A stretch of DNA of 64,000 bases from contig JBBDIP010000043.1 in NCBI GenBank assembly GCA_040880305.1, positions 1-64,000 on the forward strand, read 5' to 3'. Each line of letters opens with the position of its first letter. Within the stretch, counting starts at the first letter, position 1. A program made the position numbers and the translations under genes. Shown here in pieces: positions 18,093 to 27,412 of this stretch. A model generated the notes under the pieces. The model saw nothing but the letters and a program-made list of their open reading frames with translations, searched no databases and was not told where the DNA came from. Origin of the DNA: JBBDIP01 sp040880305. GTDB taxonomy: Bacteria > Bacillota > Sulfobacillia > Fermentithermobacillales > Fermentithermobacillaceae.

Positions 18093-19639
18093 CACGCAAA
18101 TTGGGCCCTGTCGCGCTGGTGATTTTGGACGGTTGGGGCGTCTCTGACGTATGCCCCAACGCCTGCAGCGAGGCCCGGACCCCCAACTTTCGGCGGATCA
18201 GCGCCGAGTACCCTCATACCTGCCTGGATGCCTCCGGCGAAGCTGTAGGCCTCATGGTGGGCCAGATGGGTGACTCAAACGTCGGCCATCTCAATATAGG
18301 CGCAGGTCGCATCGTCTATCAGGACGTCGTCAGGATCTCCAAGGAAATCCGCGAAGGGACTTTCTTCTCCAACCCCGCGCTACTCAAAACCATCCGTGCG
18401 GCGAGGGCGAAGGGTTCATCGGTCCACCTCATGGGTCTTTTGTCGGACGGCGGGGTCCACAGCCTGGAGAGCCACCTGTTCGCGCTACTAGACCTCTGCA
18501 AGCGGGAAGGCCAGAGCAAGGTGTCCGTGCACGCCTTCCTCGACGGCAGAGACGTCCCACCCCAGTCGGCATCCGCCTATCTGGAACTCTTGGAAGGCAA
18601 GATGCGCGAAATTGGGATCGGCCGCTTGGCCACCATGCAGGGACGCTTTTTCGCCATGGACCGAGACAAGCGGTGGGATCGAGTCGAGAAGGGATATCGC
18701 CTGCTTACCATCGGCGAAGGCGTTGTGGCCGCCGATTGGCGGCAAGGGATTCGAGCGTCGTACGAGAGGGGCGCAACTGACGAGTTCGTCCAGCCCACGG
18801 TCTTCGCCGGCGCTCCCGGCGAGGGGCTCGTTCGCGATGGGGATTCAATCATATTCTTCAACTTTCGCGCCGACAGGGCCAGGGAGATCACCCATGCTTT
18901 CGTGGATCGGGATTTCTCCGGGTTCGACCGCGAACCGCGCCTAGACGCCTTGTACTGCGGGTTGGTCAAGTATGAGGAGAGCCTCGGAGGAGAGTACGCC
19001 TACCTGCCGCTTACAATGGAAAACACGCTGGGCGAAGTCGTATCCAAGGCCGGGATGAAGCAACTCCGCATCGCCGAGACCGAGAAGTACGCCCACGTCA
19101 CGTTCTTTCTAAATGGCAAAAAGGACGAGCCGTTCGCAGGCGAAGACAGGGTTCTCATCCCTTCGCCCAAGGAAGTAGTCACTTATGATCAAAAGCCTGA
19201 GATGAGCGCTTACGAGGTCACCTCTCAGGCAGTAGACAGGGTCAAGTCGGGATCATACGATTTCGTCGTCCTGAACTACGCGAACCCTGACATGGTCGGG
19301 CACACCGGGTCATACGACGCGGCGGTGACAGCGTTGGAAGTAGTCGACCGGTGCCTGGGGGATTTCCTCGACGCCGTCCTTTCCGCAGGCGGCGTTGCCT
19401 TGGTCATCGCGGACCACGGCAACGTCGAAGATGTGCGTCCCGGGGCGGTCACCGCCCACACGTACCACTCGCTGAACCGCGTACCCTGCATTTTGGTGGG
19501 ACGCGGCCTGGCAGGGCTCGCTCTTAGGTCGGGCGGCGTCCTCGCCGACGTGGCGCCTACGATCCTGGAACTCCTGGGGCTGCCTAAGCCCGTCGAAATG
19601 GACCGTGAGAGCCTGCTAGTACACTTCACAAAAGGGTGA
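18089..19639 (+). CDS. gpmI: 2,3-bisphosphoglycerate-independent phosphoglycerate mutase
   Basis: This Mn-dependent alkaline-phosphatase-fold mutase converts 3- to 2-phosphoglycerate. It starts VALVILDGWG, and the phosphoserine site lies in GQMGDSNVGHLNIGAGRIVY. Metal-binding HGNVED and later AHTYHSLNRVP are also present. At 516 residues it is full length. ATG 18089 overlaps tpiA by 4 bases. Confidence 0.96.
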   Translation: MTRKLGPVALVILDGWGVSDVCPNACSEARTPNFRRISAEYPHTCLDASGEAVGLMVGQMGDSNVGHLNIGAGRIVYQDVVRISKEIREGTFFSNPALLKTIRAARAKGSSVHLMGLLSDGGVHSLESHLFALLDLCKREGQSKVSVHAFLDGRDVPPQSASAYLELLEGKMREIGIGRLATMQGRFFAMDRDKRWDRVEKGYRLLTIGEGVVAADWRQGIRASYERGATDEFVQPTVFAGAPGEGLVRDGDSIIFFNFRADRAREITHAFVDRDFSGFDREPRLDALYCGLVKYEESLGGEYAYLPLTMENTLGEVVSKAGMKQLRIAETEKYAHVTFFLNGKKDEPFAGEDRVLIPSPKEVVTYDQKPEMSAYEVTSQAVDRVKSGSYDFVVLNYANPDMVGHTGSYDAAVTALEVVDRCLGDFLDAVLSAGGVALVIADHGNVEDVRPGAVTAHTYHSLNRVPCILVGRGLAGLALRSGGVLADVAPTILELLGLPKPVEMDRESLLVHFTKG

Positions 19640-19645
19640 TTGCAC

Positions 19646-20926
<1,281 letters not shown>

Positions 20927-20967
20927 GCCAAGCAGGGTGCTAGAATTCACCGGAAAGGGTGAATGCT

Positions 20968-21195
20968 TTGGTTACATTTTTCCACGTGCTTCACTGGCTG
21001 ATCACGATCGGTCTTATCGCGGTCGTTATCCTTCAGCCGGGCAGGAGCGCAGGATTAGGCATTATGGGCGGCGGAGCCGAAACGCTCCTTGGACGGAAGA
21101 GAAAAGGGCTTGATGCTTTCCTGGGCAAGCTTACGGTTTGCCTGGCAGTCGGATTCATGGTGACATCGATCTCACTAGCGGTATTAGGTCGCTGA
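20968..21195 (+). CDS. secG: Preprotein translocase subunit SecG
   Basis: SecG is the small third subunit of the SecYEG channel. Two hydrophobic helices (LITIGLIAVVILQPG and VCLAVGFMVTSISLAVLG) flank the signature GRSAGLGIMGGGAETLLGRKRKGLDAFLGKLT. The preferred start is TTG 20968 after GGAAAGGG at 20952-20959; GTG 20959 overlaps the ribosome site. Eno-secG adjacency is usual in Bacillota. Confidence 0.93.
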   Translation: MVTFFHVLHWLITIGLIAVVILQPGRSAGLGIMGGGAETLLGRKRKGLDAFLGKLTVCLAVGFMVTSISLAVLGR

Positions 21196-21224
21196 GCCGA
21201 TCGCAGGATCATACCGGTATCAGC

Positions 21225-21256
21225 AAGAGGCCATATTGTCCTATGGCTTCTTAACT
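21225..21256 (+). terminator. Hairpin after secG (weak terminator)
   Basis: AAGAGGCCATA at 21225-21235 pairs with TATGGCTTCTT at 21242-21252 (one G-U pair), followed by AACTTA. It could end the glycolytic transcript or reduce read-through to the next gene. Confidence 0.5.
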
Positions 21257-21277
21257 TATGAAGCGGGGTGATCTCTC

Positions 21278-21829
21278 GTGGAGAGAGATGAGCTGGTTAA
21301 GGAAGTAGAGTTGCGGATACAGACCAAGAACCTATTCAAGCACATTCTTTCAGTTGAAGCGGTAATGCGCGCACTGGCCAGCCGCTTTGGCGAAGACGAG
21401 GAACGGTGGGGCGCAGCAGGGCTATTGCACGACATTGACTACGAAGAGACCAAGACCGATCCTGCCACCCACAGCCTGCTCTCAGGCAAGATTGCCGAGG
21501 AGATGGGATTTGACCCCGAGATCGTCGACGCCGTCAAGGCGCACAACGAGGCTCACGGTATTCCCCGATCCACCAACATGTCGAAAGCGCTCTACTCCGG
21601 AGATCCGCTCACGGGGCTGATCGTCGCCGCAGCGCTCATCTCGCCCGAGAAGAAGCTTGCGGCCATCGACACAGCTTTCGTGGTCCACAGGATGGGCGAG
21701 AAGTCTTTCGCCAAGGGCGCGAACCGGGACATTATCCGAGCCTGCAGCGAACTGGGGCTCAGCCTCGATGAGTTTGTGTCTATTGGGCTATCGGCCATGC
21801 AGGGTATTCACAAAGAATTGGGCTTGTAG
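21278..21829 (+). CDS. HD-domain protein (HDIG-type phosphohydrolase-like)
   Basis: The 183-residue protein has an HD metal site in WGAAGLLHDIDYEE with an upstream His (FKHILSVEAVMRAL) and downstream KAHNEAHG, typical of small HDIG hydrolases. The substrate is unknown. The start is GTG 21278 after GCGGGGTGA. It sits between secG and smpB, with smpB 16 bases downstream, so they are probably co-transcribed. Confidence 0.82.
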   Translation: MERDELVKEVELRIQTKNLFKHILSVEAVMRALASRFGEDEERWGAAGLLHDIDYEETKTDPATHSLLSGKIAEEMGFDPEIVDAVKAHNEAHGIPRSTNMSKALYSGDPLTGLIVAAALISPEKKLAAIDTAFVVHRMGEKSFAKGANRDIIRACSELGLSLDEFVSIGLSAMQGIHKELGL

Positions 21830-21845
21830 TACAGGAGAGTCGCTA

Positions 21846-22328
21846 ATGGATAGGCAAGAGGCCCGCAAGTTCATAGCCCAGAACCGCCGAGCGCGGCACG
21901 ACTACACCATCGAAGACTCAATTGAGGCGGGCATTGCCTTGGTTGGGACCGAGGTCAAGTCGCTCAGGCTTGGCCGCGCCAACCTTTCGGACAGCTACGC
22001 CGAGATAGTTGGTGGCGACGTCATAATGCAGAACGCCCACATCAGCCAGTACGAACCTGCGTCAACCTCTAACCATGACCCTCTCCGTCCCCGGCGCCTC
22101 CTGTTGCACAAGCGCGAGATTAGAAAGCTTGCGGGAAAGGTCGCCGAACGGGGGTACACCCTGGTGCCGCTGTCCTTGTACTTTAAGGACGGCAAGGTGA
22201 AGGTCGACCTGGCGTTGGCGCGGGGCAGAAAGGCATATGACAAGCGCGATGCCTTAAGAGAAAAGGACATGCGCCGCGACTTGGATAGGAGAGACAGCCC
22301 CAAAGCCCACGATGATCGCGGGTTGTAG
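21846..22328 (+). CDS. smpB: SsrA-binding protein SmpB
   Basis: SmpB binds tmRNA and delivers it to stalled ribosomes. The 160-residue protein shows ARHDYTIEDSIEAGIALVGTE, GRANLSDSYAEI, NAHISQYE, HDPLRPRRLLLHKREI and the basic tail GRKAYDKRDALREKDMRRD. ATG 21846 is the only start that gives the standard N-terminus. The tmRNA gene follows 33 bases downstream. Confidence 0.97.
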   Translation: MDRQEARKFIAQNRRARHDYTIEDSIEAGIALVGTEVKSLRLGRANLSDSYAEIVGGDVIMQNAHISQYEPASTSNHDPLRPRRLLLHKREIRKLAGKVAERGYTLVPLSLYFKDGKVKVDLALARGRKAYDKRDALREKDMRRDLDRRDSPKAHDDRGL

Positions 22329-22351
22329 GTAAGGCCTCTAAGTGTTAAGAT
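22323..22351 (+). promoter_or_regulatory. Candidate promoter for tmRNA
   Basis: TTGTAG at 22323-22328 and TAAGAT at 22346-22351 are spaced 17 bp, with the mature tmRNA 5' end 11 bases on. It overlaps the last codons of smpB. Confidence 0.5.
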
Positions 22352-22361
22352 CCAAATGTAC

Positions 22362-22709
22362 GGGGGCGACTAGGGTCGACGTCGGTAGTCGAGTCTGAGC
22401 AGCGAGCATGGGTGCCGTGCCCAACAAAACGGCAAAACCATAACTGCCAACAACAGTTACGCACTGGCCGCTTAACTAGCGGCCACGGTGAGCGGGGAGA
22501 CTTCTCTCCTATCCTCGAGTCACCGTCACATAGGAGAGATACTTGGAGGGGGTCGTCCGGGACCCTTCGGGGAATGAGATTCCGGGCTGGCGACACGTAA
22601 AGCCCGCTCCGGGGCGCTACGGGCTGCGAGAACAAATCCGGAGATACGCTCGTAGAGACTGAGATCCGGTTATCTTCGGACGAGGGTGCGATTCCCTCCG
22701 CCTCCACCA
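22362..22709 (+). ncRNA. ssrA: Transfer-messenger RNA (tmRNA)
   Basis: The 5' end GGGGGCG (22362-22368) pairs with CGCCTCC (22699-22705), followed by A and CCA at 22707-22709, forming the tRNA-like domain with the T-arm GGGTGCGATTCCC. The tag reading frame is GCC AAC AAC AGT TAC GCA CTG GCC GCT TAA at 22446-22475, which encodes ANNSYALAA, a typical A-x-x...YALAA degradation tag with GCC as resume codon. The 348-nt length and position after smpB fit. Confidence 0.97.
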
Positions 22710-22716
22710 ACCTTTG

Positions 22717-22760
22717 GAACGAAGGCAGGCCACCTTGAGGCGACCTGCCTTCGTTCATTC
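22717..22760 (+). terminator. Terminator after tmRNA
   Basis: GAACGAAGGCAGG at 22717-22729 pairs perfectly with CCTGCCTTCGTTC at 22744-22756, with a 14-base loop and a short T-rich tail (ATTC). It separates tmRNA from the minus-strand small protein gene. Confidence 0.85.
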
Positions 22761-22780
22761 CGGAGGCGGTTTACCGGACC

Positions 22781-22957
22781 TTAGGACCGTTCACGGACCG
22801 TGGGCCTGGCCATGTCGAGAAGTCCCAGCACGACATGGGCAAGGCCGAACCCCATGATACCTGCGCCCAGTTGAGAGGGACGCATTACCTGCCCTATTGC
22901 AGAGACAATCGCGCCTACTCCAACCGTCGTCCAGCTGGTCGTCTTTGCGTCCAACAA
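22781..22957 (-). CDS. Small hydrophobic membrane protein, function unknown
   Basis: A protein of about 58 residues rich in Gly/Ala and hydrophobic residues (WTTVGVGAIVSAIGQVM, GAGIMGFGLAHVVLGLLDMA) suggests two short membrane helices. The minus strand has AGGAGG immediately before GTG 22963; a TTG at 22957 or 22954 is better spaced, so I use TTG 22957. It is divergent from the MarR gene and may be its target. I do not recognise a named family. Confidence 0.55.
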   Translation of the reverse strand: MLDAKTTSWTTVGVGAIVSAIGQVMRPSQLGAGIMGFGLAHVVLGLLDMARPTVRERS

Positions 22958-22993
22958 AGCCACCTCCTGTAGTTAGTCTCTCTCCGGCATTCC

Positions 22994-23022
22994 TTGACTA
23001 GGCGCAAAGCAGGTAATATCCT
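22994..23022 (+). promoter_or_regulatory. Candidate promoter of the marR operon
   Basis: TTGACT at 22994-22999 and TATCCT at 23017-23022 have 17-bp spacing and lie in the divergent region between the small membrane protein and marR, a natural place for MarR autoregulation. Confidence 0.5.
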
Positions 23023-23064
23023 AAAAGTGGATGGATCGGCGAAACACCGGGGAGGTGCCTAACC

Positions 23065-23514
23065 GTGCCCGACGCAACAGATGAATCGGTTACCAAGATA
23101 GAGCGACTCCTAAGGCACGTAGCGTTCATAATCAAAAAGCGCGGACGAGATATTCTCATCGATTTCGGCATAACCAGCCCGCAGTTCAACGCGTTGCTCA
23201 CGCTCCGCGAGTACCCCAAGATGACCATGGGCGAACTGTGCGAGAAGCTCTTTTTGGCGTGTTCGACCGCCACGGATCTCATAGACAGGATGGAGAAAAA
23301 CGGTCTTCTGGAGCGCAACCGCGATACGGAGGACCGGCGCGTGATCCGCCTCTCTACATCCGAGAAGGGCCAGCAGGTCATCAATGAGGTAATCGTGGCC
23401 CGGCGCCGCTACGTTGCATCCATGCTCGAAAAACTCACTCCCGAGGAGGCCGATCAGCTCGGCATGTCCCTCGACAAGCTGCACTCTCTCATGGTTTCAG
23501 AGAAGGTCGTCTAA
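23065..23514 (+). CDS. MarR-family transcriptional regulator
   Basis: The 149-residue protein has a winged helix-turn-helix: TSPQFNALLTLREYPKMTMGELCEKL, then ATDLIDRMEKNGLLERNRDTEDRRVIRLSTSEKG, the MarR wing with D-x-R. It would repress genes until a ligand binds; the ligand is unknown. GTG 23065 follows GGGAGGTG. The last base overlaps ATG 23514 of the membrane protein, so the two are coupled. Confidence 0.9.
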   Translation: MPDATDESVTKIERLLRHVAFIIKKRGRDILIDFGITSPQFNALLTLREYPKMTMGELCEKLFLACSTATDLIDRMEKNGLLERNRDTEDRRVIRLSTSEKGQQVINEVIVARRRYVASMLEKLTPEEADQLGMSLDKLHSLMVSEKVV

Positions 23515-24032
23515 TGTTCCTCGAGTATTGCCTCATCTTCTTTGCCAGGGTCATCGATGTAAGCCTCTCAACCGTTAGGATGCTACTCATCGTCCGTGGC
23601 AGAAAATATCCTGCAGCCTGCATCGGGTTCCTGGAGGCGACGATCTACATCGCCGCCCTGTCTAGGATCATGAAGAACCTGGATGATCCAGTGAAGATAC
23701 TTGCCTACGGGCTTGGCTTCGCTTCAGGCACTCTCCTCGGGGGATTCCTAGAGGAGCGCCTGGCGATAGGCCATGTGGCGCTGCAGGTTATCCCCGCTGA
23801 GGGGACAGGTGAGGAACTCCTGAAAGCGCTGCGTACGACCGGTTACGGTGTCACCGTGTTGGAGGGGCGGGGCATGACCGGGGTTAAGACGGTCCTCCTG
23901 GTATCTACGGATAGAAAGACTCTGGCCCGGCTAACTTCAATGATAGACGAGTTTTCGCCGGGTGCCTTCGTGACAGTGCTTGAGACAAGGGACGTTGTCG
24001 GGGGGATGATCCCCTACCGCAAGAGCAAGTAG
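23514..24032 (+). CDS. DUF2179/DUF5698 (UPF0316) membrane protein
   Basis: The N-terminal half has three hydrophobic helices with the family opening EYCLIFFARVIDVSLSTVRM and GFLEATIYIAALSRI...AYGLGFASGTLLG. The C-terminal half is a soluble DUF2179-like domain (LLKALRTTGYGVTVLEGRGM, VLLVSTDRKTLARL). The function is unknown. It follows marR and precedes rph in one transcript. Confidence 0.85.
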   Translation: MFLEYCLIFFARVIDVSLSTVRMLLIVRGRKYPAACIGFLEATIYIAALSRIMKNLDDPVKILAYGLGFASGTLLGGFLEERLAIGHVALQVIPAEGTGEELLKALRTTGYGVTVLEGRGMTGVKTVLLVSTDRKTLARLTSMIDEFSPGAFVTVLETRDVVGGMIPYRKSK

Positions 24033-24048
24033 CCAGAGGAGGACGCGC

Positions 24049-24813
24049 ATGCGGATTGACGGTCGAGAGACAACGGAGCTCCGGCCAGTCCGGATTACTC
24101 CAGCATATCTAAAGTTCCCCGCCGGGTCTTGTCTGGTCGAGGCGGGGGATACCAAGGTCATTTGTTCCGCCAGCATAGAGGAGAGAGTGCCTCCGTTCGT
24201 GAAGGGGACGGCCTCGGGCTGGCTCACAGCAGAGTACTCGATGCTACCGGGCGCGACCGAGCAGAGGACGTCAAGAGAGGTTTCCCGCGGCAAGCCCGGT
24301 GGGCGGACGGTCGAGATTCAGCGGCTGATTGGCAGGAGCCTTCGGGCGGCGGTCGACTTGACGGCTGTGGGCGAGAGGACGTTTTGGATCGACTGCGACG
24401 TCATCCAGGCCGACGGCGGGACGCGCACCGCATCCATTACCGGCGGATTCGTGGCTCTAGCCCTGGCGCTCGACTTCTTGGCGAAAAGGGAAGGTTGGCA
24501 GGCGGTACCGGTCCAAAACTACATAGCTGCCGTCAGCGTGGGCGTGGTGCAGGGCGAATCAGTCCTAGACCTGCGGTATTCCGAGGACTCCGCCGCCGAG
24601 GTTGACATGAACGTCGTAATGACAGGCTCGGGTGAGTTCATCGAGGTGCAGGGGACAGGCGAACACGCCCCGTTTGGGAAGGCCAGGTTGGAGGAACTCC
24701 TTGTTCTCGCCGAAGGCGGGATACGCTCTCTCATGAAAGCGCAGGCGGACGCGCTGGGTGAGGTGGCTTTGCGCCTCGCAAACCGGGTCGGAACCCCCGC
24801 CGGCCTTGACTAG
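24049..24813 (+). CDS. rph: Ribonuclease PH
   Basis: RNase PH trims tRNA 3' ends by phosphorolysis. It starts MRIDGRETTELRPVRITPAYL, with SGWLTAEYSMLPGATEQRTSREVSRGKPGGRTVEIQRLIGRSLRA, and DCDVIQADGGTRTASITGG containing the metal-binding Asp residues. The length of 254 is normal. Rph is followed by the XTP pyrophosphatase gene rdgB, as in many bacteria. Confidence 0.96.
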   Translation: MRIDGRETTELRPVRITPAYLKFPAGSCLVEAGDTKVICSASIEERVPPFVKGTASGWLTAEYSMLPGATEQRTSREVSRGKPGGRTVEIQRLIGRSLRAAVDLTAVGERTFWIDCDVIQADGGTRTASITGGFVALALALDFLAKREGWQAVPVQNYIAAVSVGVVQGESVLDLRYSEDSAAEVDMNVVMTGSGEFIEVQGTGEHAPFGKARLEELLVLAEGGIRSLMKAQADALGEVALRLANRVGTPAGLD

Positions 24814-24817
24814 CATT

Positions 24818-25438
24818 TTGACCCTTGTTCTGGCGACCAGGAACAAAGGCAAGGTCCGCGAGTTCCAACGGCTTTTCGCAGAGCTGCTGCCAGGCAAGCC
24901 CCTGGAGGTTACTATCGGAAGTGATATTGGGCTGGGCGATGTCGATGAGACAGGTCCCACTTTCCTGGAAAACGCGAGGATAAAGGCCACTGCCGCTGCG
25001 GCCGAATGCGGGCGCGTCTGCCTTGGTGAAGACTCCGGGCTTGAGGTCGACTTCCTGGGTGGAGCGCCGGGCGTGAAATCTCACAGATACTCTGAGAGCG
25101 GGCTGGATCAGGACAACAACCTTCTCCTCCTGGAAAACCTCAAGGGAGTGCCGCCGCCGGCCCGGGGGGCGCGGTACCGCTGCGCGATCTGCATTGCGGC
25201 ATCGGATGGGATCATCGCTGAGGGCGAGGGCGTCGTCGAGGGAAGGATTGGCGAAGAGCTCTTGGGGGAGAACGGGTTTGGGTACGACCCGCTGTTTTAC
25301 TCGACGGAGCTCGGAAAGACTCTGGGAGAGGCTTCGGCCGTCGAGAAGGATTCGGTGAGCCACAGGCGAAGAGCTATGGAGAAGGTAGCCCAGAGGCTAA
25401 GAGAGTCGGCCTGCGTCACGGAGGAAGGGTTTCTTTGA
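24818..25438 (+). CDS. rdgB: XTP/dITP diphosphatase (RdgB/HAM1)
   Basis: This enzyme removes non-canonical purine nucleotides (XTP, dITP) from the pool. It has LTLVLATRNKGKVREFQRLF, GPTFLENARIKA, CLGEDSGLEVDFLGGAPGV and ENGFGYDPLFY. I place the start at TTG 24818; TTG 24806, overlapping the rph stop, is an alternative. The C-terminus is about 20 residues longer than many homologues. The stop overlaps the next TTG start. Confidence 0.94.
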   Translation: MTLVLATRNKGKVREFQRLFAELLPGKPLEVTIGSDIGLGDVDETGPTFLENARIKATAAAAECGRVCLGEDSGLEVDFLGGAPGVKSHRYSESGLDQDNNLLLLENLKGVPPPARGARYRCAICIAASDGIIAEGEGVVEGRIGEELLGENGFGYDPLFYSTELGKTLGEASAVEKDSVSHRRRAMEKVAQRLRESACVTEEGFL

Positions 25439-25920
25439 TCATAGGCGTCATTTCTGATACCCACGGCGACTTGCGACGCGTCGAGGAGTGCCTTGGTCTT
25501 ATGCAGGGCGCAGAGCTTCTCTTGCACGCCGGGGACTTCTACGAGGATGCGCAGAAGATCGGGTTGGGCGCGGGGCTCAAGGTGGTCGGAGTGACCGGCA
25601 ACTGCGACTATATGGTCAAAGGCCCATCTGAAGAGATGCTTGCCGTCGGGGCCAAACGGATATACCTGACCCACGGACACCTCTACCGCGTGAAGCACGA
25701 CTTATCACTGCTGGTGCAGCGTTCAAAGGCCCTCGGCGTAGACGTCACTGTCTTTGGGCACACCCATTGTCCTGCGGTGTTCAAGAGGGATGGGATGCTT
25801 TTCGTGAACCCGGGAAGCCCTCACAGCCCGAGGCGTGGCGACCCGTCTTGCGCGGTCCTGGACGTGTCTCGGTCCGGGATCAAAGCGAGGATCTGCACGG
25901 TACCCCAAGCGGCCTCATAG
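25435..25920 (+). CDS. YfcE/MJ0936-type metallophosphoesterase
   Basis: A calcineurin-like phosphodiesterase of 161 residues: SDTHGD, LHAGDF, GNCD, THGHLYRV and FGHTHCP are the five metal-binding blocks. The family hydrolyses phosphodiesters; the cellular substrate is unknown. TTG 25435 overlaps the rdgB TGA by 4 bases. It ends the marR operon and faces a minus-strand gene. Confidence 0.92.
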   Translation: MIIGVISDTHGDLRRVEECLGLMQGAELLLHAGDFYEDAQKIGLGAGLKVVGVTGNCDYMVKGPSEEMLAVGAKRIYLTHGHLYRVKHDLSLLVQRSKALGVDVTVFGHTHCPAVFKRDGMLFVNPGSPHSPRRGDPSCAVLDVSRSGIKARICTVPQAAS

Positions 25921-25930
25921 TCCCGTCACC

Positions 25931-26353
25931 TCACCACAAAGGCGCGGCTACGTTCACCGACCGCAGTAGAAGCGCTTTTCGCGCATCGTGGGGCAAGGCA
26001 ATGACTTCCGCGTCGCTCCGCATTTCCCTTACGACGCTCCTGATCTTGGCAACGTCGCTCCGCTGCACGTAGAGGTTGACCCGCCACGGCCGGTTCTTGG
26101 AGCACTCAAGCACTTGTCGCCACGATTCTGGAAGCGGGCGCATCCCAAGCGAGCCGAAAGAGACCATCGCGACGGTCCTGACAACCTCAGGTGTGAGGCC
26201 CGGGGACGCGCTTGCCACCAAACTTGCCCTGAGCCCCGGCTTGCCCATGAGGTCATCGACTCTCTCGTCGATCAGGACGAACTGGCCAGGGTAGTAGCAG
26301 GCCGCCAACACCTCGAGGCGCTCCATCGTGTCCTCAGTAACCCGCTCTGACAT
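25931..26353 (-). CDS. Conserved-looking hypothetical protein, 140 residues
   Basis: The minus-strand frame starts at ATG 26353 after a GGGAGGGG-type site and reads MSERVTEDTMERLEVLAACY...GQFVLIDERVDDLMGKPGL, then LTPEVVRTVAMVSFGSLGM and a C-terminal LRSVNVAAPLW. No membrane segments or signal peptide are seen, and the composition looks protein-like. I do not recognise a family. It is divergent from the GntR regulator, so the 200-bp region between them may be controlled by that regulator. Confidence 0.6.
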   Translation of the reverse strand: MSERVTEDTMERLEVLAACYYPGQFVLIDERVDDLMGKPGLRASLVASASPGLTPEVVRTVAMVSFGSLGMRPLPESWRQVLECSKNRPWRVNLYVQRSDVAKIRSVVREMRSDAEVIALPHDARKALLLRSVNVAAPLW

Positions 26354-26549
26354 GGGCTCCGGCCCCTCCCTCTGTGCCTTGTGAACCAAGTCTACTAGCC
26401 GGTTCTCGGGCTCACAACGGGAACCGTGTCGAGAGGATCTGACAGGATGTGCAAAGGATTACGATAGAAGATGGTGACTAGATTCTCGCAAGAAAGTGAG
26501 CGTTATCTGTCGAATCGCGGGATCCCCTGGTCTCAAGGAGGTTTTTTGG

Positions 26550-27269
26550 GTGAGGGATCGGCGTCCGCTCTACACTCAGGTGGCTGAGAAGATAAGGTCC
26601 GAGTTCTCGGTGTCGTCCCCCAGCGAGACAGTGCGCCTACCGGGCGAGATGGCGCTGGCGGAGCGATATCAGGTGTCCAGGACCACCATACGAGAGGCTC
26701 ACAGGCTCCTAGAGCAGGAAGGCACCATATTCGCCAGACACGGCGTGGGGACGTTCCTGTCATCCCAGTCCAAAGGCACTACTTACACCTTCGACACTCT
26801 GTCGCCGGGCGCCAGTTTGATCCGGACCGGGGCCGACGATTTGCCGGCTGTCCTGATGGGCTGCACGATGCTCCCCCTCTCCCGCACCTTGAGGACGCGT
26901 TTCGGCTGGCCGGGCGACACGCTGCTGCGGTTGGAGAGGCTCCGAAAGCGCAATCTGGATCCGATTTCTTACTCGGTCGACGTTGTGCCCGCAGCTTTTG
27001 TCGGGGGATCGGTGGAGGAAGGCTCCTTCGACAAACCGCTCCACGAGCTCCTGTCTGACGGGGGCTTTGGTCCTCACCACACGGACTCGATACTCACGGC
27101 CGTCATGGCGCCTGCAAGGGTACGAAAAGAGATGCCGGGACTCGCTGGACAGCCGGTGATCCGGTCGCAAGACGTGTTCTTCGATACGAAAGGCCAGGTA
27201 TTGGCCATTTGCCTCCAGTATCTGGAGGCCTCGTCTCTATACTTCAGGATAAGGCGGCGCGCGTTCTAG
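26550..27269 (+). CDS. GntR-family (HutC/UTRA type) transcriptional regulator
   Basis: Residues 1-75 are a winged HTH: RRPLYTQVAEKIRSEF, LPGEMALAERYQVSRTTIRE, and LLEQEGTIFARHGVGTFLS. Residues 90-235 form a UTRA-like effector domain (LERLRKRNLDPISYSVDVVPA, YFRIRRRAF). Ligands of the class are often small metabolites; here it is unknown. GTG 26550 is used, 8 bases after AAGGAGG at 26535-26541. A terminator lies between its end and the convergent M20 gene. Confidence 0.88.
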   Translation: MRDRRPLYTQVAEKIRSEFSVSSPSETVRLPGEMALAERYQVSRTTIREAHRLLEQEGTIFARHGVGTFLSSQSKGTTYTFDTLSPGASLIRTGADDLPAVLMGCTMLPLSRTLRTRFGWPGDTLLRLERLRKRNLDPISYSVDVVPAAFVGGSVEEGSFDKPLHELLSDGGFGPHHTDSILTAVMAPARVRKEMPGLAGQPVIRSQDVFFDTKGQVLAICLQYLEASSLYFRIRRRAF

Positions 27270-27367
27270 ACTACGGGAAAATCGCCTGGTGAGACCTCAC
27301 ATTTCGTCGCGTCCTGTCGATTTATCTATTGTGTACCTGGCTCCCCCCAGTACACGCGAATACACTA

Positions 27368-27402
27368 AAGAACCCCCGTGTAGCGGGGGTTCTTCTTTTT
27401 AC
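27368..27402. terminator. Strong bidirectional terminator between gntR and the M20 gene
   Basis: AAGAACCCCCG pairs perfectly with CGGGGGTTCTT across a TGTAG-like loop, and CTTTTT follows on the plus strand. The complementary side also ends in a T-containing run, so it can serve both convergent genes. Confidence 0.9.
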
Positions 27403-27412
27403 GGGGTTGCGG

